DNA of 64,000 bases, taken from contig CM114271.1 of NCBI GenBank assembly GCA_050084515.1, positions 33,418,001 to 33,482,000 on the forward strand. Direction: 5' to 3'. A model generated the notes under the pieces. That model was not told where the DNA came from, did no database searches, and saw only the letters and a program-made list of their open reading frames with translations. Made by a program: the position numbers and the translations under genes. Below are positions 41,451 to 53,518 of the stretch, piece after piece (the first letter of the stretch is position 1; each line of letters opens with the position of its first letter). Source of the DNA: Blasia pusilla. Its lineage: Eukaryota > Marchantiophyta > Marchantiopsida > Blasiales.

Positions 41451-43998
41451 ATATCCCAACACTACAACCTCCCTATTTCACTACAAAAGGACAAGATAGT
41501 TATCGTGCACGTACACATTGCTACACAACATAGAGTCCAAGAGTATGGGAGATTTGTAAATGAGTATTTTAATTGCATGGAAATGTTATGATTTTTGTGA
41601 GAGAAAATGGGAACCAAAGAGTAATCTCACTCAGGTCACAAATTTCTAGATGAATTTAGAAGTAGATAATTGCACGGAAGATAGACGGTGAAATTTGAGT
41701 TTATTACATATCTTGAGAGCAATGTCTGATTTGTAGAATCTCTATTGGCCTAATTTATCTTTTGAGTAATACATTAATGGTGTGAAAACTTGGAAGTTTG
41801 AGGAATTCAAGACAATTAAAAATTATTCCAATTTTTTCCAATGAAGAATAAGTTTTGAATTTTTTCAATGGGATGCATGTTACTTGTGGATATTCATAAC
41901 TTGTATGTTTTGTTGCATTAAGAAGATTAGATGGATAAGATCAACACAATTTGGTACCAAAAATAGGGTCTTTGTTGTATTTACTTACTATAACCCAAAA
42001 TGCCAGTTGAGATTAGGTTGGGTAGGCTTGCTTGAGTGTTAAGGGTTTGGACTAGGCCAAAACCTAAGGCATTGGTGAATTCAACCTAAGGATGATAACT
42101 AGGAGGGGGAGTATGGCAATTACCTAAGTCTATGGTGCTCATACTAGTAGGGACTTGGAAGCGAATCATAATTGGTTCTTTTGTTGGTCGCCCCTTAATT
42201 GGCCAATCTATAATATTATAGGAGGATTACCTCCACCATGGCAATACCTCTTGGTTTGAATGTGGCGTCAAACATGGTTTCCCCTCCCCTCCTCACCCAT
42301 GTCACAATAAATAAGATTCAAAATAAAGGTTGAGTTTTATATCCACCACATACATATCATCTCATAAAATATACCTTAATAGTTTTGACTAGTTCCACGA
42401 CCCTAGTTTTTGCACCAACTCACATTTATCCAACTAGCTCGCAAGCTATGGGTGCTGAAATAAATTTCTTCCAATTTGTAAGAACCTACGAAAATATTCT
42501 TCAAGTGAAAATGCAAGAAATAACTTTTCTCACATGAACTAATCGTAGTATTTTGAAGTAATTTTGAAGAGCTTGCATCTCATATGAAAATTGGAACCCT
42601 TCTATATCTACAAGAAATGGGATGAAGACATCCATCGACAAGCAACTTGTCTAAGACTCTTGGGTTTCAAGTACTACAAGATGCAAAACATCCCGTGCCG
42701 ATATGGATATCCCTCAACCCATGATGCTAGTGCATGAGCACAAGGTTAGTAAACTAAACGTGGCAACCTTCATCTTCTTGTGCCCATTTTCACAAAGGCA
42801 TGAGGACCTCTCCCATCGCATGCCATGCCATAAACTCACAAAAACTTTGCATTCAACCCAGAAAATTGGTTGGATCTTCATCCAACCAATTGGCCATGGT
42901 AGCTATTACGAGAACCGGAAAGTTTGTCCTCTTTATAAGCCCTCCTGGGCTCCTCCACAATGCTAATTCGGCTATGCTTTTTGGCCATATCGGGTTTTCC
43001 TTGAATGTCATCCAGGCCTATGATGACCCACCTTTCCCACTATTAGTCACCGCGTATCATGCGGATAGCCAGCCTAATGGCAGAGTCGCTCTGTCAAAGC
43101 TTCGTAACTGGAAACGTTCACACGAAGATTACGAGAAAGTGGTCCACTTCGTAGCGGAAATAGGACACGGAGAGCTAGCTACGTCGTCGAGTGAACGAAA
43201 ATGCACACGAGTGAGTAGTGACAGAGAACTCAGACAACGGATATCATAAAATTGTTCAAATGCTGAAGTTGAATTACAGACGGCCACGGGCTGGCCGTAT
43301 AGTTGCAAAATGACGCGAAACACTCGAGGGCTGTATGAGAACGTCACACGAATGTCGAATCAATTTCTGCTGTTGTCACTACCGTTTGGTAGAAATCTCG
43401 CCAAGCAAATGGAAGGTTCACTTTCCCGATTGTCGGGGTAGAGACGCGTCAAATTTCCTGTGTACATTTACACTCTACAAAAAAATTTATGACCGTGCTG
43501 TTCGGATGGAAATCTCTGAGTGGGTGTCGATAGTTCTCAGCTCTGATGATCGGACACTCCCGAGTGGGAATTCCACGTCAAACTCGAACAGATTGAAGTC
43601 TGCAGAAGATGTTTTCTTTTTCTTGTCTGGAAGAGTCACAAGTCTGGCAATTGATGTGCGTTCATGGCCAACTGCTCTGGTCTGCTGCTTACCCGGATCC
43701 AGTTCCATAGAATCAATCACCCACGCCAAACAGCTGAAGATCGAGACTCCAGAACTGGAAATCAAATCTACTGTTTGCTAAAAGTACGGAAGCAAATTCC
43801 AATCGTCATCTAGGTGGTCTCATTTGCTCCGAGGAACTTCATACTCCTACGTCCAATATACAAAAAGCCATGCGGAACCGCAACGCATGGACGTCGCAGA
43901 ATTTTCAACCACATGCTTCAGATCTGTTCGTAATTGATCGAGGAACGAAGCTCTGCGCATCTACTCTATACATTGAAACGTTTGAAGAGAATGCCTCA
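41451..43998. other. Intergenic sequence with unassigned short ORFs
   Basis: AT-rich up to about 42,700. Plus-strand ORFs at 42,703-43,249 and 43,335-43,781 (up to 149 codons) show no recognisable domain or splice-supported continuity; I do not call them genes. The right part may contain the 3' region of the minus-strand ORF that ends at 43,999. Confidence 0.35.
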
Positions 43999-45210
43999 TC
44001 AAACCAATGAACTCACTGATCTATGGTATACCAGCATTATATCTCTGCAGAAACCAACCTCCTCCTCAATTTCATCGACATGAATAGGACCAAACTTGCA
44101 TGTCCTCGACATCGCTTTCGCTGATGCCTCTTCTTCCGTACTGTCGATCGCTGCCTCAGCTGCCTTGAGCATGGCCCTCAGGTAGCAGTCTCGTGGGCCT
44201 CTCGTAGCCTTACCCAAACCCAAATGGAACCGAACAACGGAGCGTTCTGTTCTCCACTGCCGAGCCTTTCTCTTGATTTTCGTCGACCTCTGCAATCGCC
44301 TCTGGGGTTGTACAGCAATTCCAGAATCAACGCGTTTGAACGAGCGAGTGGAGTGAATGCGCTTGAAGGAACGTTGCCTGACGATTTCCTCTTTCGCCTT
44401 CTGTGTGTCATGTGGACGATTACCAGGCTGAAACTGTGCCCTGATGAAGATGAGCGAGTCCACGTGCTGAAGCTTCGTGGTCTCCTTCGCGCCGTTGCGT
44501 GATCCTAAGGCGTCTACGCTCCGAACAGGCGTAGTCACACCGATCACCGAATGAAACTTCGTAGGTACAAGCGAGTCGGTGCGTTTGAGCAACCGGTTCG
44601 TCTTGATGTTGATAGTAGGACAACGTTTGAGCACATTACTGTCCTGCACTACAACGCCGCGTCCGAGCCTAAACGAGCCCGAACTGCCGCTGTACTTCGA
44701 CGAACCAGAGCCGCTTTGCGATCGAGTGAAGTCCTTCGAGAGACCGGAGCTGCTTCTCGATCGATTTAATTCCGTGCTTATTTGCTCACTCCGCTTCAAC
44801 ATACGGGAATCGTGGACAATAACATTGCGTCCATGCCTGGAAGAACTGGAGCTTCGCGTGTACCTTGAAGAACCTGAACTACTACTGTACTTGGAGGAAC
44901 CAGAACTGCTACTGTACTTGGACGAACCCGAACTACTTCTCGTGCGAGAGAACTCTTTCGACAAAGAACCCGAACGACTTCTAGACCTAGAGAACTCCTT
45001 GTTAGAACCTGACGTAATTCTCGATGGCGAACTTTCCACCTCAGCCCCAACGACACTTCCCCGCTCCACCTCCTCTAGTCGTCGATAGCTGCTTCGGAAG
45101 AAAGCGTCTCGGACTTTGCCTTTAATGATCGCTTTCAAAATCTTCCTCCTCCTGCCCATCGCCATGTCTCTCACCTCGACTTCCTGCCCTTTGTTTCCAC
45201 TGATAAACAA
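43999..45210 (-). CDS. Unrecognised Ser/Arg-rich basic protein, 403 codons
   Basis: I do not recognise this protein. It is the longest uninterrupted frame in the window apart from UGD and has no intron. Start is ATG 45,210, or perhaps ATG 45,159 (MGRRRKILKAIIKGKVRDAF), which begins a basic N-terminus. Residues about 60-190 are low-complexity Ser/Arg with repeats of the form SKEFSRSRSxSGS and SSKYSSSSG. Two related modules of about 55-60 residues each end in a GRxVxVxDSxxLKR block (RHGRNVIVHDSRMLKR and RLGRGVVVQDSNVLKR). The middle has RQRSFKRIHSTRSFKRVDSG. The C-terminus is non-repetitive (SVVRFHLGLGKATRGPRDC, LRAMLKAAEAAIDSTEEEAS) and looks like a folded segment. No signal peptide or membrane segment is seen. 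It could be a lineage-specific gene; the duplication and sustained frame argue for coding, but its function is unknown. Confidence 0.55.
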   Translation of the reverse strand: MFISGNKGQEVEVRDMAMGRRRKILKAIIKGKVRDAFFRSSYRRLEEVERGSVVGAEVESSPSRITSGSNKEFSRSRSRSGSLSKEFSRTRSSSGSSKYSSSSGSSKYSSSSGSSRYTRSSSSSRHGRNVIVHDSRMLKRSEQISTELNRSRSSSGLSKDFTRSQSGSGSSKYSGSSGSFRLGRGVVVQDSNVLKRCPTINIKTNRLLKRTDSLVPTKFHSVIGVTTPVRSVDALGSRNGAKETTKLQHVDSLIFIRAQFQPGNRPHDTQKAKEEIVRQRSFKRIHSTRSFKRVDSGIAVQPQRRLQRSTKIKRKARQWRTERSVVRFHLGLGKATRGPRDCYLRAMLKAAEAAIDSTEEEASAKAMSRTCKFGPIHVDEIEEEVGFCRDIMLVYHRSVSSLV

Positions 45211-47336
45211 TCTCGATTATGTGCCTCTGTCGATCCGAACCTTCCTACCTAAACTGCCAGGCCTCTACCCGGGGGTCTGCACATTCTGAGGACTTTGAGA
45301 TCCGCTCTCCGCAAGGGGCATTGGACTAGTGATGGCGAGTTCACGTTGATGTAGCACCCTTCTCGCTCGAGATCGGGGACCACCAATTTGAGAAGCGCAT
45401 AGCATTCGCTGCCCGGCTGCTGCGATGTTGATAGAATTTATCAGAGCGCCTAGATGCTCGCCGAGATCCGGGGACTCTCGTCGCTCTCAACGCATTCCCA
45501 ATTGGGGCCCCATCTTTGTTGTTCAAGGAGTGAGCAGTGCGTGCACAATCAAGCGACGATCGCGCCACGTACACGAGTAATCTGCTTTAGAAGCCAATGC
45601 CACTACCACTCTCCCGCAACCGCAGCCTATCTGGATCCGAGACAGCAAGCGCAGCCAGCGAATACTGTAGATCCAGCTTTGGAATGGAGAATGTGACTGC
45701 GCGGTAGCTGTAATGAGTTTATTCTATCCGACTCCGAAGCTGCGAGCGAAGCCCACTCTGAACTTCCGAAGATTTCGTCATTTATTCGTACGAGTGGCAC
45801 ATCATCCCACGCCTGCTCCGAGCGAAAACCACTTCAAGACGCGATCTACCTCTTGTGCTTTCGTAGTTTGAAACCATACTCCCAAGATTCCAAATGTACT
45901 TGCACGAACATGAGTAGTTATGCTTTCAATATGTAACCAGTAATTTATATGTACTCGTAGGGTCATCAAATCCCGAACTCGTTCTAGTACTTTTTTTCCG
46001 AGTTGTGCTCTCATTTAACAGTTTTTCGAAGATAAATCACTCAAAATTTTAATGACGAGCTCATCACGACTAAGATTTAAATAATTTTGAAAATGATTAA
46101 AGAATTCCTTAAATTAATTTGGAATGATGTTACTAACAAAAATGTATCTTATTTTGAAAGGTTAAGTGTGAAGAAGAGGAATATTCGAAACAAAGAAGAC
46201 AAAGAAAGAGATTGTTTTCTATTTTTTCTTGTTTCTAATTAGTTTAACTTCTTTAACATTTATTCTCTTTCCTTTTTGAGTCGCACGCCTCCAGGACATG
46301 TCTAGTCATCTTAAGATGTAGTTTTTTTTAGTTGCTTAAGTTTGACACGTGTCATCAGTTTTGAGATTGCTAAAGAAAATGAATTATTAAACCGTGCAGC
46401 GCAAGGTGTCTTACTGCTTAAACTTTCAACTTTGACTCACCCTTTTTAATTTAAAAACTTTGAACTAGTGACCACTAGACTAGTAGTCACTAGTTCTTTC
46501 TTGTTTTAATTTAAATCCGTGAATAATCTTGGCCTTTATATTAAACCAACCTCCTTCAATCCCCGGTTAGAACTAAAGGTAGTCAATGGCGTAGACTTTG
46601 AGAGTTTACGTCTACTTCAATGAAGAGTTCGTCGAATTTAGAAGCTCCGTCCATTTAATTTAAGTCAACTTATGACTCGTATTATAAACCTATACTTTTT
46701 CCGGCCTCATAATTTAAGGTCTGTCCCAAATGTTACTGTAACTCACCTTGTGATGGGGCCTAGTCCATAGCGACAATGAAGCGTCCATGGGCTAAACTTA
46801 GATTAGGGTTGAAGTACTATAATCCATGGTTCTGACGTCTCCTACAATCCATGGGTTATAGTAGATCTGTTTGCGAATGAAACGGTGGCAACACACGACT
46901 CTAGTAAATTTGGTGCGTACAGTCGGTCATGACAAAACCAAGAATTTCGACCAGTCAGATTTGAACTAGATTTGAACCACTAGACTTTTTCCGTCCACTT
47001 CATTGATCTCGGTTCTAAAGCTTACCGGAAGACACCAACCATGTGATGGGCTCAATCTAGAGCGGAAATGAAGTCTCCAGAGCATACCCTTACATTTTGG
47101 GTTAAAGGTGTTGTCGGAGTATGATTTGCTGTACCCAGCTATTTATCGGCATTCCGTTGGGGCCTGACGGCGATCGCCGAAGCCACCCCGGTCCGGCGAC
47201 CCTCGTCGAGTTAACTACTGACTTGGAAATTCCATCCCTTAGGAGTCACCGAGAAGATCGGGAACGAAAAGGTCATCCACGCAGCTGAGACAAAGCGAGA
47301 GAGGGGAAACAGATTTTCCTTAGAAAAGGGCGCGTT
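45211..47336. other. Intergenic sequence between the Ser/Arg-rich ORF and tRNA-Tyr
   Basis: The first 500 bp or so should include the upstream region of the minus-strand ORF. I could not identify promoter elements or further genes. Confidence 0.4.
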
Positions 47337-47422
47337 TCCGACCTGCCGGATTCGAACCAGCGACCTAGAGATTACTGACGGCGCACTACAGTCTCCCGCT
47401 CTACCAACTGAGCTAAGGTCGG
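47337..47422 (-). tRNA. tRNA-Tyr (anticodon GTA) with intron
   Basis: The minus strand folds as a cloverleaf: acceptor CCGACCT/AGGTCGG with discriminator A, D arm GCTC..GAGC, anticodon stem GGAGA/TCTCT with one G-U pair, anticodon GTA (plus-strand TAC at 47,387-47,389), and T arm GCTGG-TTCGAAT-CCGGC. A 13-nt intron (47,373-47,385) interrupts it one base after the anticodon, the canonical position; plant tRNA-Tyr genes normally have one. A box (TAGCTCAGTTGG) and B box (GGTTCGAATCC) promoters are complete and a TTTT terminator follows about 10 nt after the 3' end. No defect is seen. Confidence 0.95.
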
Positions 47423-47879
47423 ATTCATGTTGATGGGTGAACTGAAAAAGCACTTTAATCACAGTTATATTTAAGCTTTAAACGTATCCTCAACTTTCTA
47501 CGGAGCCGATGGTGAATTTGTGTACATTGAAGGCCTGATTCCAAGGAGACACGCACAGATCGCTCGGACCTACCTTTTGCCACCAAGACTATTTTCCAAT
47601 GGACAAAGTTAAGAAGAATCGAACTTTCTTAATTACTTTTGGTCCTAGGCCATTTCTGCGCCAAAAATTTGGCTATCCTCAAGTTTAGGTACGTATGGGG
47701 TTAGCCTCTAAAGTTCTACTAGATTTCGTGTTCATGTACTCCTTGGAGAGGATGCTCTTATTTGGTTCTAGCTAAGTCCCAAAAACACTATTTAGAGCCT
47801 CTACACGCAAACCTCCACACTAAATAAAAGTTATGAATTTTAGTGCGGTTTAGGACTCCTCTATAGGTTCCTTTGTTTT
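47423..47879. other. Intergenic sequence
   Basis: No supported feature. Confidence 0.4.
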
Positions 47880-49050
47880 TTATCATAGAGTTGGTGACAA
47901 TGGGCGTTACACCAGCGAAAGTGTTCCGGTTGGCCGCCACGTTGTGTGAGCGTGGAGAGATGATTGTCTCTTGTACTCAAGTGGTTATTGTTGAGGAGGT
48001 GGTGGATTTGACCTTGGAGCATGTGCTCAGGACGTTCCCCACTCAATCATGGCATGCTACAGCGGCCAAATTAATAGATATGCCAACTAGGCCACCGATA
48101 GAGCAAGCCATGATCACATCAGGTGTAGTATTGTTAGATAACCGAGCTGGAGTATTTTGCTTGGTTAGTCCCATAGGTATGGTGTACCACTTCCAGTGCA
48201 TCCTACTTGATTTGGGAGCGTAGCCCTTGATGTTGGAAAGGCGGTGTGTTTGACATTGGGTTTACGAAAAGGTGACACTGAGCGTTGTCCCTTTCAGATA
48301 CAGACCTCTATTGGGGGCCTATCACGCACGCAATACATGACTCGACAAGAGTTGGTGGTTAGACTCCAATCAGAGCATGAGTCGAATAGTGCGATGGTGC
48401 ACACTCAGGCGATAACGACACCTGAAGATTCGTATAATGTGTTGAAAGGGAGTAGGGTGTTGTACCCTCTTGGTTTCATCCTAGATTTTTGACAAGAGAG
48501 GATTTCTTATCGGCCAGGGTGGTAATCAAGTAATGGACGGACCAGCCATTTACCGATGGACTTTGCAGGGTGTAGTGGTGGTCGACCAGATGACAATATG
48601 GTGCTCACCTTGGCAGCATTGACAAGTGGTGTTAGCTGACCAGGAGAGTTATAGGAGAGGAGCATCCATACGGAGGACATTCCCGTAGTGGATAGTCCCA
48701 CGGAGAGACATGTCATGGTGGTTGTCTCTTCCGATGGTGCGGAGACTTCTTTATCATTGTTGGGTACTAGCCTTGAGTTGTAGAGGAGTGCAGACGAACT
48801 CGTGACGCATGTATGAATCCGTACCTGTGTCTTGGAACAGACAGAGTCAGGTGACGGTCATGCTTTTGGACCAGAGATATCATATTTTTGGTTATCACTC
48901 ATTTGTGTGGCAGTATTTGGAGCAGTGTATGAGAGTGTTAGATCTCTTCAAAGGGATCAACACGGCCGATATATGCAATGTTGCGGGGATGACCGCACCG
49001 ACGGTGCTAGATGTGAATAGAGTAGTAGATCATGTCAGGTAGATATGATG
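47880..49050 (+). mobile_element. Element D: third copy of the methyltransferase-bearing gypsy family
   Basis: On the plus strand the fragment begins in the pre-protease region (TPAKVFRLAATLCERGE, SWHATAAKLIDMPTRPPIEQ), passes the protease signature ILLDLGA followed by TAG (48,222), then TERCPFQIQTSIGGLSRTQY, RVLYPLGFILDF and ISYRPGW, and enters the methyltransferase with YLEQCMRVLDLFKGINTA at about 48,915-48,970. Similarity ends near 49,040. Frame changes and stops are frequent. Order and sequence match elements A and C. Confidence 0.75.
48880..49042 (+). pseudogene. Methyltransferase motif I fragment, element D
   Basis: The last 163 bp of element D read QYLEQCMRVLDLFKGIN, which aligns with element A's CILEKGIRVLDLFGGIS, and then GMTAPTVLDVNRVVDHVR, aligning with ARMRVQQNLYVEIDDVVRR. 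The SAM-binding FGG is changed to FKG. Motifs IV to X are absent. Confidence 0.65.
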
Positions 49051-49505
49051 TCTGCTATCTATAGTTAGGGGGGCCCAATTTCCAGCTAGGGGGGCTGGTT
49101 GAAGGGTCTCGACATATATGCGTGAGCCTTTTTGTTTATGAGTGGATCGACCCGTATGTTGGGAAGATCGGTATTTTGTGGTGTGTAGATATGAACAGAC
49201 ATGTGGATTGTGTAGCGATGTGTATGGGTACGACATCCTGCACAATATAACTCCTCAAATATGGCCACCTGAGAAACAAAATTGAATGAATTAGCCACAA
49301 CGACTTGAATTGCTCCCCACATTAGATGAATATCAAGAGTGCAACGTATCCCATTACTTGAGCTGCACATGAAAACTCACTAACTTGCCACAAAAGTAGA
49401 CTTTGTATAAAGCATTGTTGTATTGAAGGCCTCCCATATTTGGCATGTTCAATGATATGAGCCAGTGCTAAGGCCTCTGCTCAAAGTTAATGCTCATTTT
49501 GAAGA

Positions 49506-49960
49506 TTCTCCCAATCCCCAAACACATAGCATTGAATACTTGTGAAGGTTTCAAGATGTCTCGTCGCATCACCCCTTGGACGGAGGACTAAAACCCTTTG
49601 GGGGAAGAGTAATAGGAGATACCAAGCATTGATATATGTGGGATCATGGGCTAAGTTTTCTACTGGGAAAAGTAATGCTTGTTGGATGGTGGGGCAAAGA
49701 TCAATAAGAATGCAAGTGAAGAGCCTAAAATGACGAAGACCAAGATGGAAAGAGCAAAGGACATCAATTTGGCATAATTTGGTTCAAGCAGTTGTTCAAG
49801 CTCAAGGGAGGAAAATAGAAGGTGATATCAGATTAGGGATTGAAGACTTGTACATGGATTGACAATGCCGTTGATATCTTTTGATCACATTATGAGGAAA
49901 ATCCTTACCACAAGGTATGCAATGAACCTTTGGCATAGATCTAGAAGTTGAAAGGTTACA
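49506..49960 (-). pseudogene. Possible LINE-like retroelement fragment
   Basis: The minus strand is open from about 49,770 to 49,506 for nearly 90 codons (FHLGLRHFRLFTCILIDLCP, AHDPTYINAWYLLLLFPQRV, LRPRGDATRHLETF), which recalls the segment before the RT domain in some plant LINE-type elements. About 150 bp upstream is a Cys-x2-Cys motif (HCIPCGKDFPHNVIKRYQRH followed by C). No RT core is present, so the assignment is weak. Confidence 0.3.
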
Positions 49961-52900
49961 AGGGGTTGAGGTAGGAGGTGGATGAGGTGATGATGGACGA
50001 CAATGAGGGGGTAAAGAGGTTGGGGAAGGAGAAAGAGGGAGAGGAGGGATAAGTGTAAAAAGATGGGAGTTGGAACCAAGGGTACATATGAGATATATGA
50101 GGACGGAAAAATAGTAGGATTAAGTAATAATGGATTGAGATAATGCTCAATAGGAAGAGACAAAAAGGGGAATAGAGAGGGATATGGAAGAAATGAAGAA
50201 AGTGTAATGGATGTATCAATATTTAGAGGAAAATGGTGAGATCTACAATGTGGAGGGGAACTAGGGGGAAAGGTTACAATCGAAGGAGGGCGTGTAAAAC
50301 TAGATAAAAAATTAGATGGATTATCCAACTCCATATCCATAAAACCAAAGGTAGATAAGTCATTCAAGACAAGAGAAAATAGATGAAACTAGTAGGATAA
50401 CGACCATAATAAAAATAGTAGAATCCATCCAAAATATATTAATACAGATAATAAGATTAGACAAAGGAAAATTTAAAATTAAAAATCACCTTAAGAAGTC
50501 TAAGAAGGAATTGAAAAAGAGAAGTGACCTATATGGTATCAAAAGAAGTGGCTCGATAATATGATCTTATAATGCTCTTAGATAGCAAAAGTAGGGAGGG
50601 CCAAAGTAATAAATAAAGTGTTGAAAAACCAAGGCACACTTTTGAGAGAAATTGACCTAAAATAAATCCATAGACAAAAATTGGTGCCTACGTAGAAGGA
50701 AGAAAACTAGAAACCTGCTTGGTATGAAAAGAACAAGCTTGTCAAGACAATCGAAACAAGACCAGACACACCAAAGCCCAATACTCAAATAAACAATAAC
50801 AAATCAAATTGGAAACAACAAAACAGAGTATGTGAGGAGGAAGTGGAAGCCACCCACCGATGACTAGTATGAAGGAATGAGGTAGTAATACTAGGCCTGA
50901 CTAGTTGCAAAAGATCAAACCACCTAAGAGGATTTCTTTGAACCAATTATAACCCAGAATCGCACTATAATAACTAAAAGCGCAATATGTGAATTGGCAT
51001 TTAGGATGCTATAAGCATATTCACGAGAGAAGGAGGTCCAAAGATCCCAAGAATTTTGAAAAACCCCGAGAGATGCAGAGTGTGTCCAAGACCCACAAGC
51101 CCCAAACACGCCAGCACCAGGTATCATTTACCACCATTGTTGCTTGGAATGGACGTTTCTTGGTGACGCCAATCAGATTCAGCCAAGCACCAAGGTCTAG
51201 GTTTATGTGGAACTAGATCAGAGTTGGGAAGTGAGAAATCTGGAGTTGTGGTCTCAAACCTCAAGTCTAGAAGTCCATGCGCATCTCAATCAAGAAACTT
51301 TGCTAACTTGAGTTAGCGGAGGGCCAGAAGGAGTTAGCGCATCGCTAACTTGTGCGGCCGCCGAAACCACAGTTGAGGCGTCGGCGCCCCCAAGCCCAAT
51401 CCTAGTCGCAAGAGCCGTCATGAGTATCATGGCTAAGGCAGGTGGACCGCCATGGGTACTATTCGTATCCCGAACTCAGACGTGAGGCCACAATCAGAGG
51501 GCGTGAAGAAACCGAAACGTCATAGCGGTCTTGGAGCCCGGTTGGAGTCGCCGACATCATAAAGCAGAAACAGAGCACCAAACGCGGGACGTTTCGGACA
51601 TTCTTGGTCTCATTGAAAAGTTGAGAAGCAAACACTTTGAAGATGGGGTCGCATGCAGCGAGAGAGCATTAGATTATTGAGGGTTAGCTCAAGATGACGA
51701 AAGGGTCTATAGAATCAAGATGGCAAAAGAGTGTGGAACGCGGCAAGGTGAGTTTCGTGGCGTTGAGTTCGTATCGAGAGTGGAGCTGGCGAGTGCGAGA
51801 GAAAGTGAGCAAGGGTTTTGTTTAAGAGTTGTGCTTTGGAACAAAGTGAGCTCGAGGTCAAGGTGACACTAGCCCAATTGGATTGATCTAGGAGTGAGAG
51901 GTCCTGGTAGGTGATTGTAGTGAAACATGTGGAAACCAGGAAGGCTGGCTGAAATCTGAGTAAGGTTGCCATGGTTGCTCCCAAAGAGGAGAGTGAAGCC
52001 CACGTTGGAGAGTGACAGGTGTTTGAGCCGGAACCAAACTGGGAGAGGTCTGGTGGCACGCCAGGATTTTGATTTGTGAGTTGTAACCGCCCATAGTTGT
52101 GTTTGGTGTGTGGCTTTTCTGAGTGCAGGTTTTGAAGTTTCGAAGAATTTAGTTTTTCCTGCCCGTCACTAACTTAAGTGGAAGAAGAAAACAAAATTCA
52201 AGCTTCATAATACGAACAATTTGAAGCTTACATCAAAAAGATTGGAACACGATTAAAGTAATTACCAAAATCCTTAATTATCCTCCAACCTCCTCCTCAA
52301 TGATCCTCCCCCATGCCCCAAGGTTTTAAACACATCATGTCCAATCACAAACGTCCTCTTCACCTGGCTTCATTTTTCAACCAGTCTAAACTTGTGCCAT
52401 TGCCTTTCTCGAAACCTACACATCTTATGTCTGGATAGACATAAGATGCTTGGCAAAGACTAGTGTTCATTTTAGGGGAAAAAGACACTAACTTGCCTAC
52501 AGATTTCAAGTCGCACTTGCATCTCCAAGTTGCTAGGTATGTGGCGCCTCAGTGGATTCTTCAGGCACATTCTCCAAAGCCAGAGTAAAGAACTCGTGCA
52601 TGAGATCACAAAACGCTTCACATTTGGCAAGGCTAGCAGCCAAGAGAGGAGAAATGTAGTTGGCATACTTTCTTCAGGGGGGACCTACCCCTTGCATGGA
52701 TCTTGTGCCTACTCCCGCTGCTCAAAGCCTTCTACTTGGGTGCCAACTTTTGGCACGTCTCAAGCACTTCTTACGGCTTTGTGGCTTGAGATCATGGAAC
52801 CCAACCAGTAATCTCACATGTCTGACCTCTTCACAGTGCGGGGACCAAGGTATCTGTGCGGAAAGGTTCAGTTATGCTGCATAATATCACAGCTGCGACA

Positions 52901-53518
52901 CTGATGTGCAGCAGAACAAAACCTCCTGACCAGCTAATCCAGTGATGTGAGACTCTCGCAAGGGTAGGCCAGTTACAATTTCCACAGGTTTCACAGACTG
53001 ATGTTAGCAGGATTTTAGCAGACACCCAACCAACAACGAGACACTAATGAATTGCCTTCCTCCACGAGGACAGCAAATCAATCAAAATCAGTAAGACGCT
53101 CACACATATTCCTTAACCTACTTGTCCGTCCCCCAGATGTGAACAAGTTAATAAGTTCACTCCAGCAATCTGATGAGAGCCAGAGTAGATGAATCTCTCT
53201 CCGATACACATGTCAGATATTATGCACACCACTACTGAAAACCCTCAAATCATGGACGTTCATTAAACTTTCATGGAACCTGCACAACCAATATATTCCC
53301 ACTTGATGTGATCGGTAACCCAGTTCCATACCAAATAATCACAGATCATATCAAAATCACTAAGCTGGAAATGGAAGGGTTAACATCAAAGACGTTGGTA
53401 ATGTTGGGAGTATACTTGAATAGACAATATGTGTACAACCTCCCAATTTGACTATGTTCTCACTACAAAGAACAGAAGTTCCGGTCCCTCAATTTGGCTG
53501 TATGTTATTCCAACGTCC
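49961..53518. other. Intergenic sequence
   Basis: No supported gene. A 160-codon minus ORF (49,885-50,367) is low-complexity Pro/Ser/Leu/Phe. The last few hundred bases before 53,518 should hold the 3' untranslated region of the next gene. Confidence 0.4.

Noticed and set aside
42703-43781. Plus-strand ORFs of 87-149 codons
   Set aside because: Overlapping frames on both strands, no domain or repeated pattern, no supported splice structure.
44579-45088. 169-codon plus ORF rich in PELLLYLEEPELLL
   Set aside because: It is the antisense shadow of the Ser-rich repeats of the minus-strand ORF.
49885-50367. 160-codon minus ORF
   Set aside because: Low-complexity Pro/Ser/Leu/Phe translation without domain; probably purine-rich noncoding DNA read backwards.
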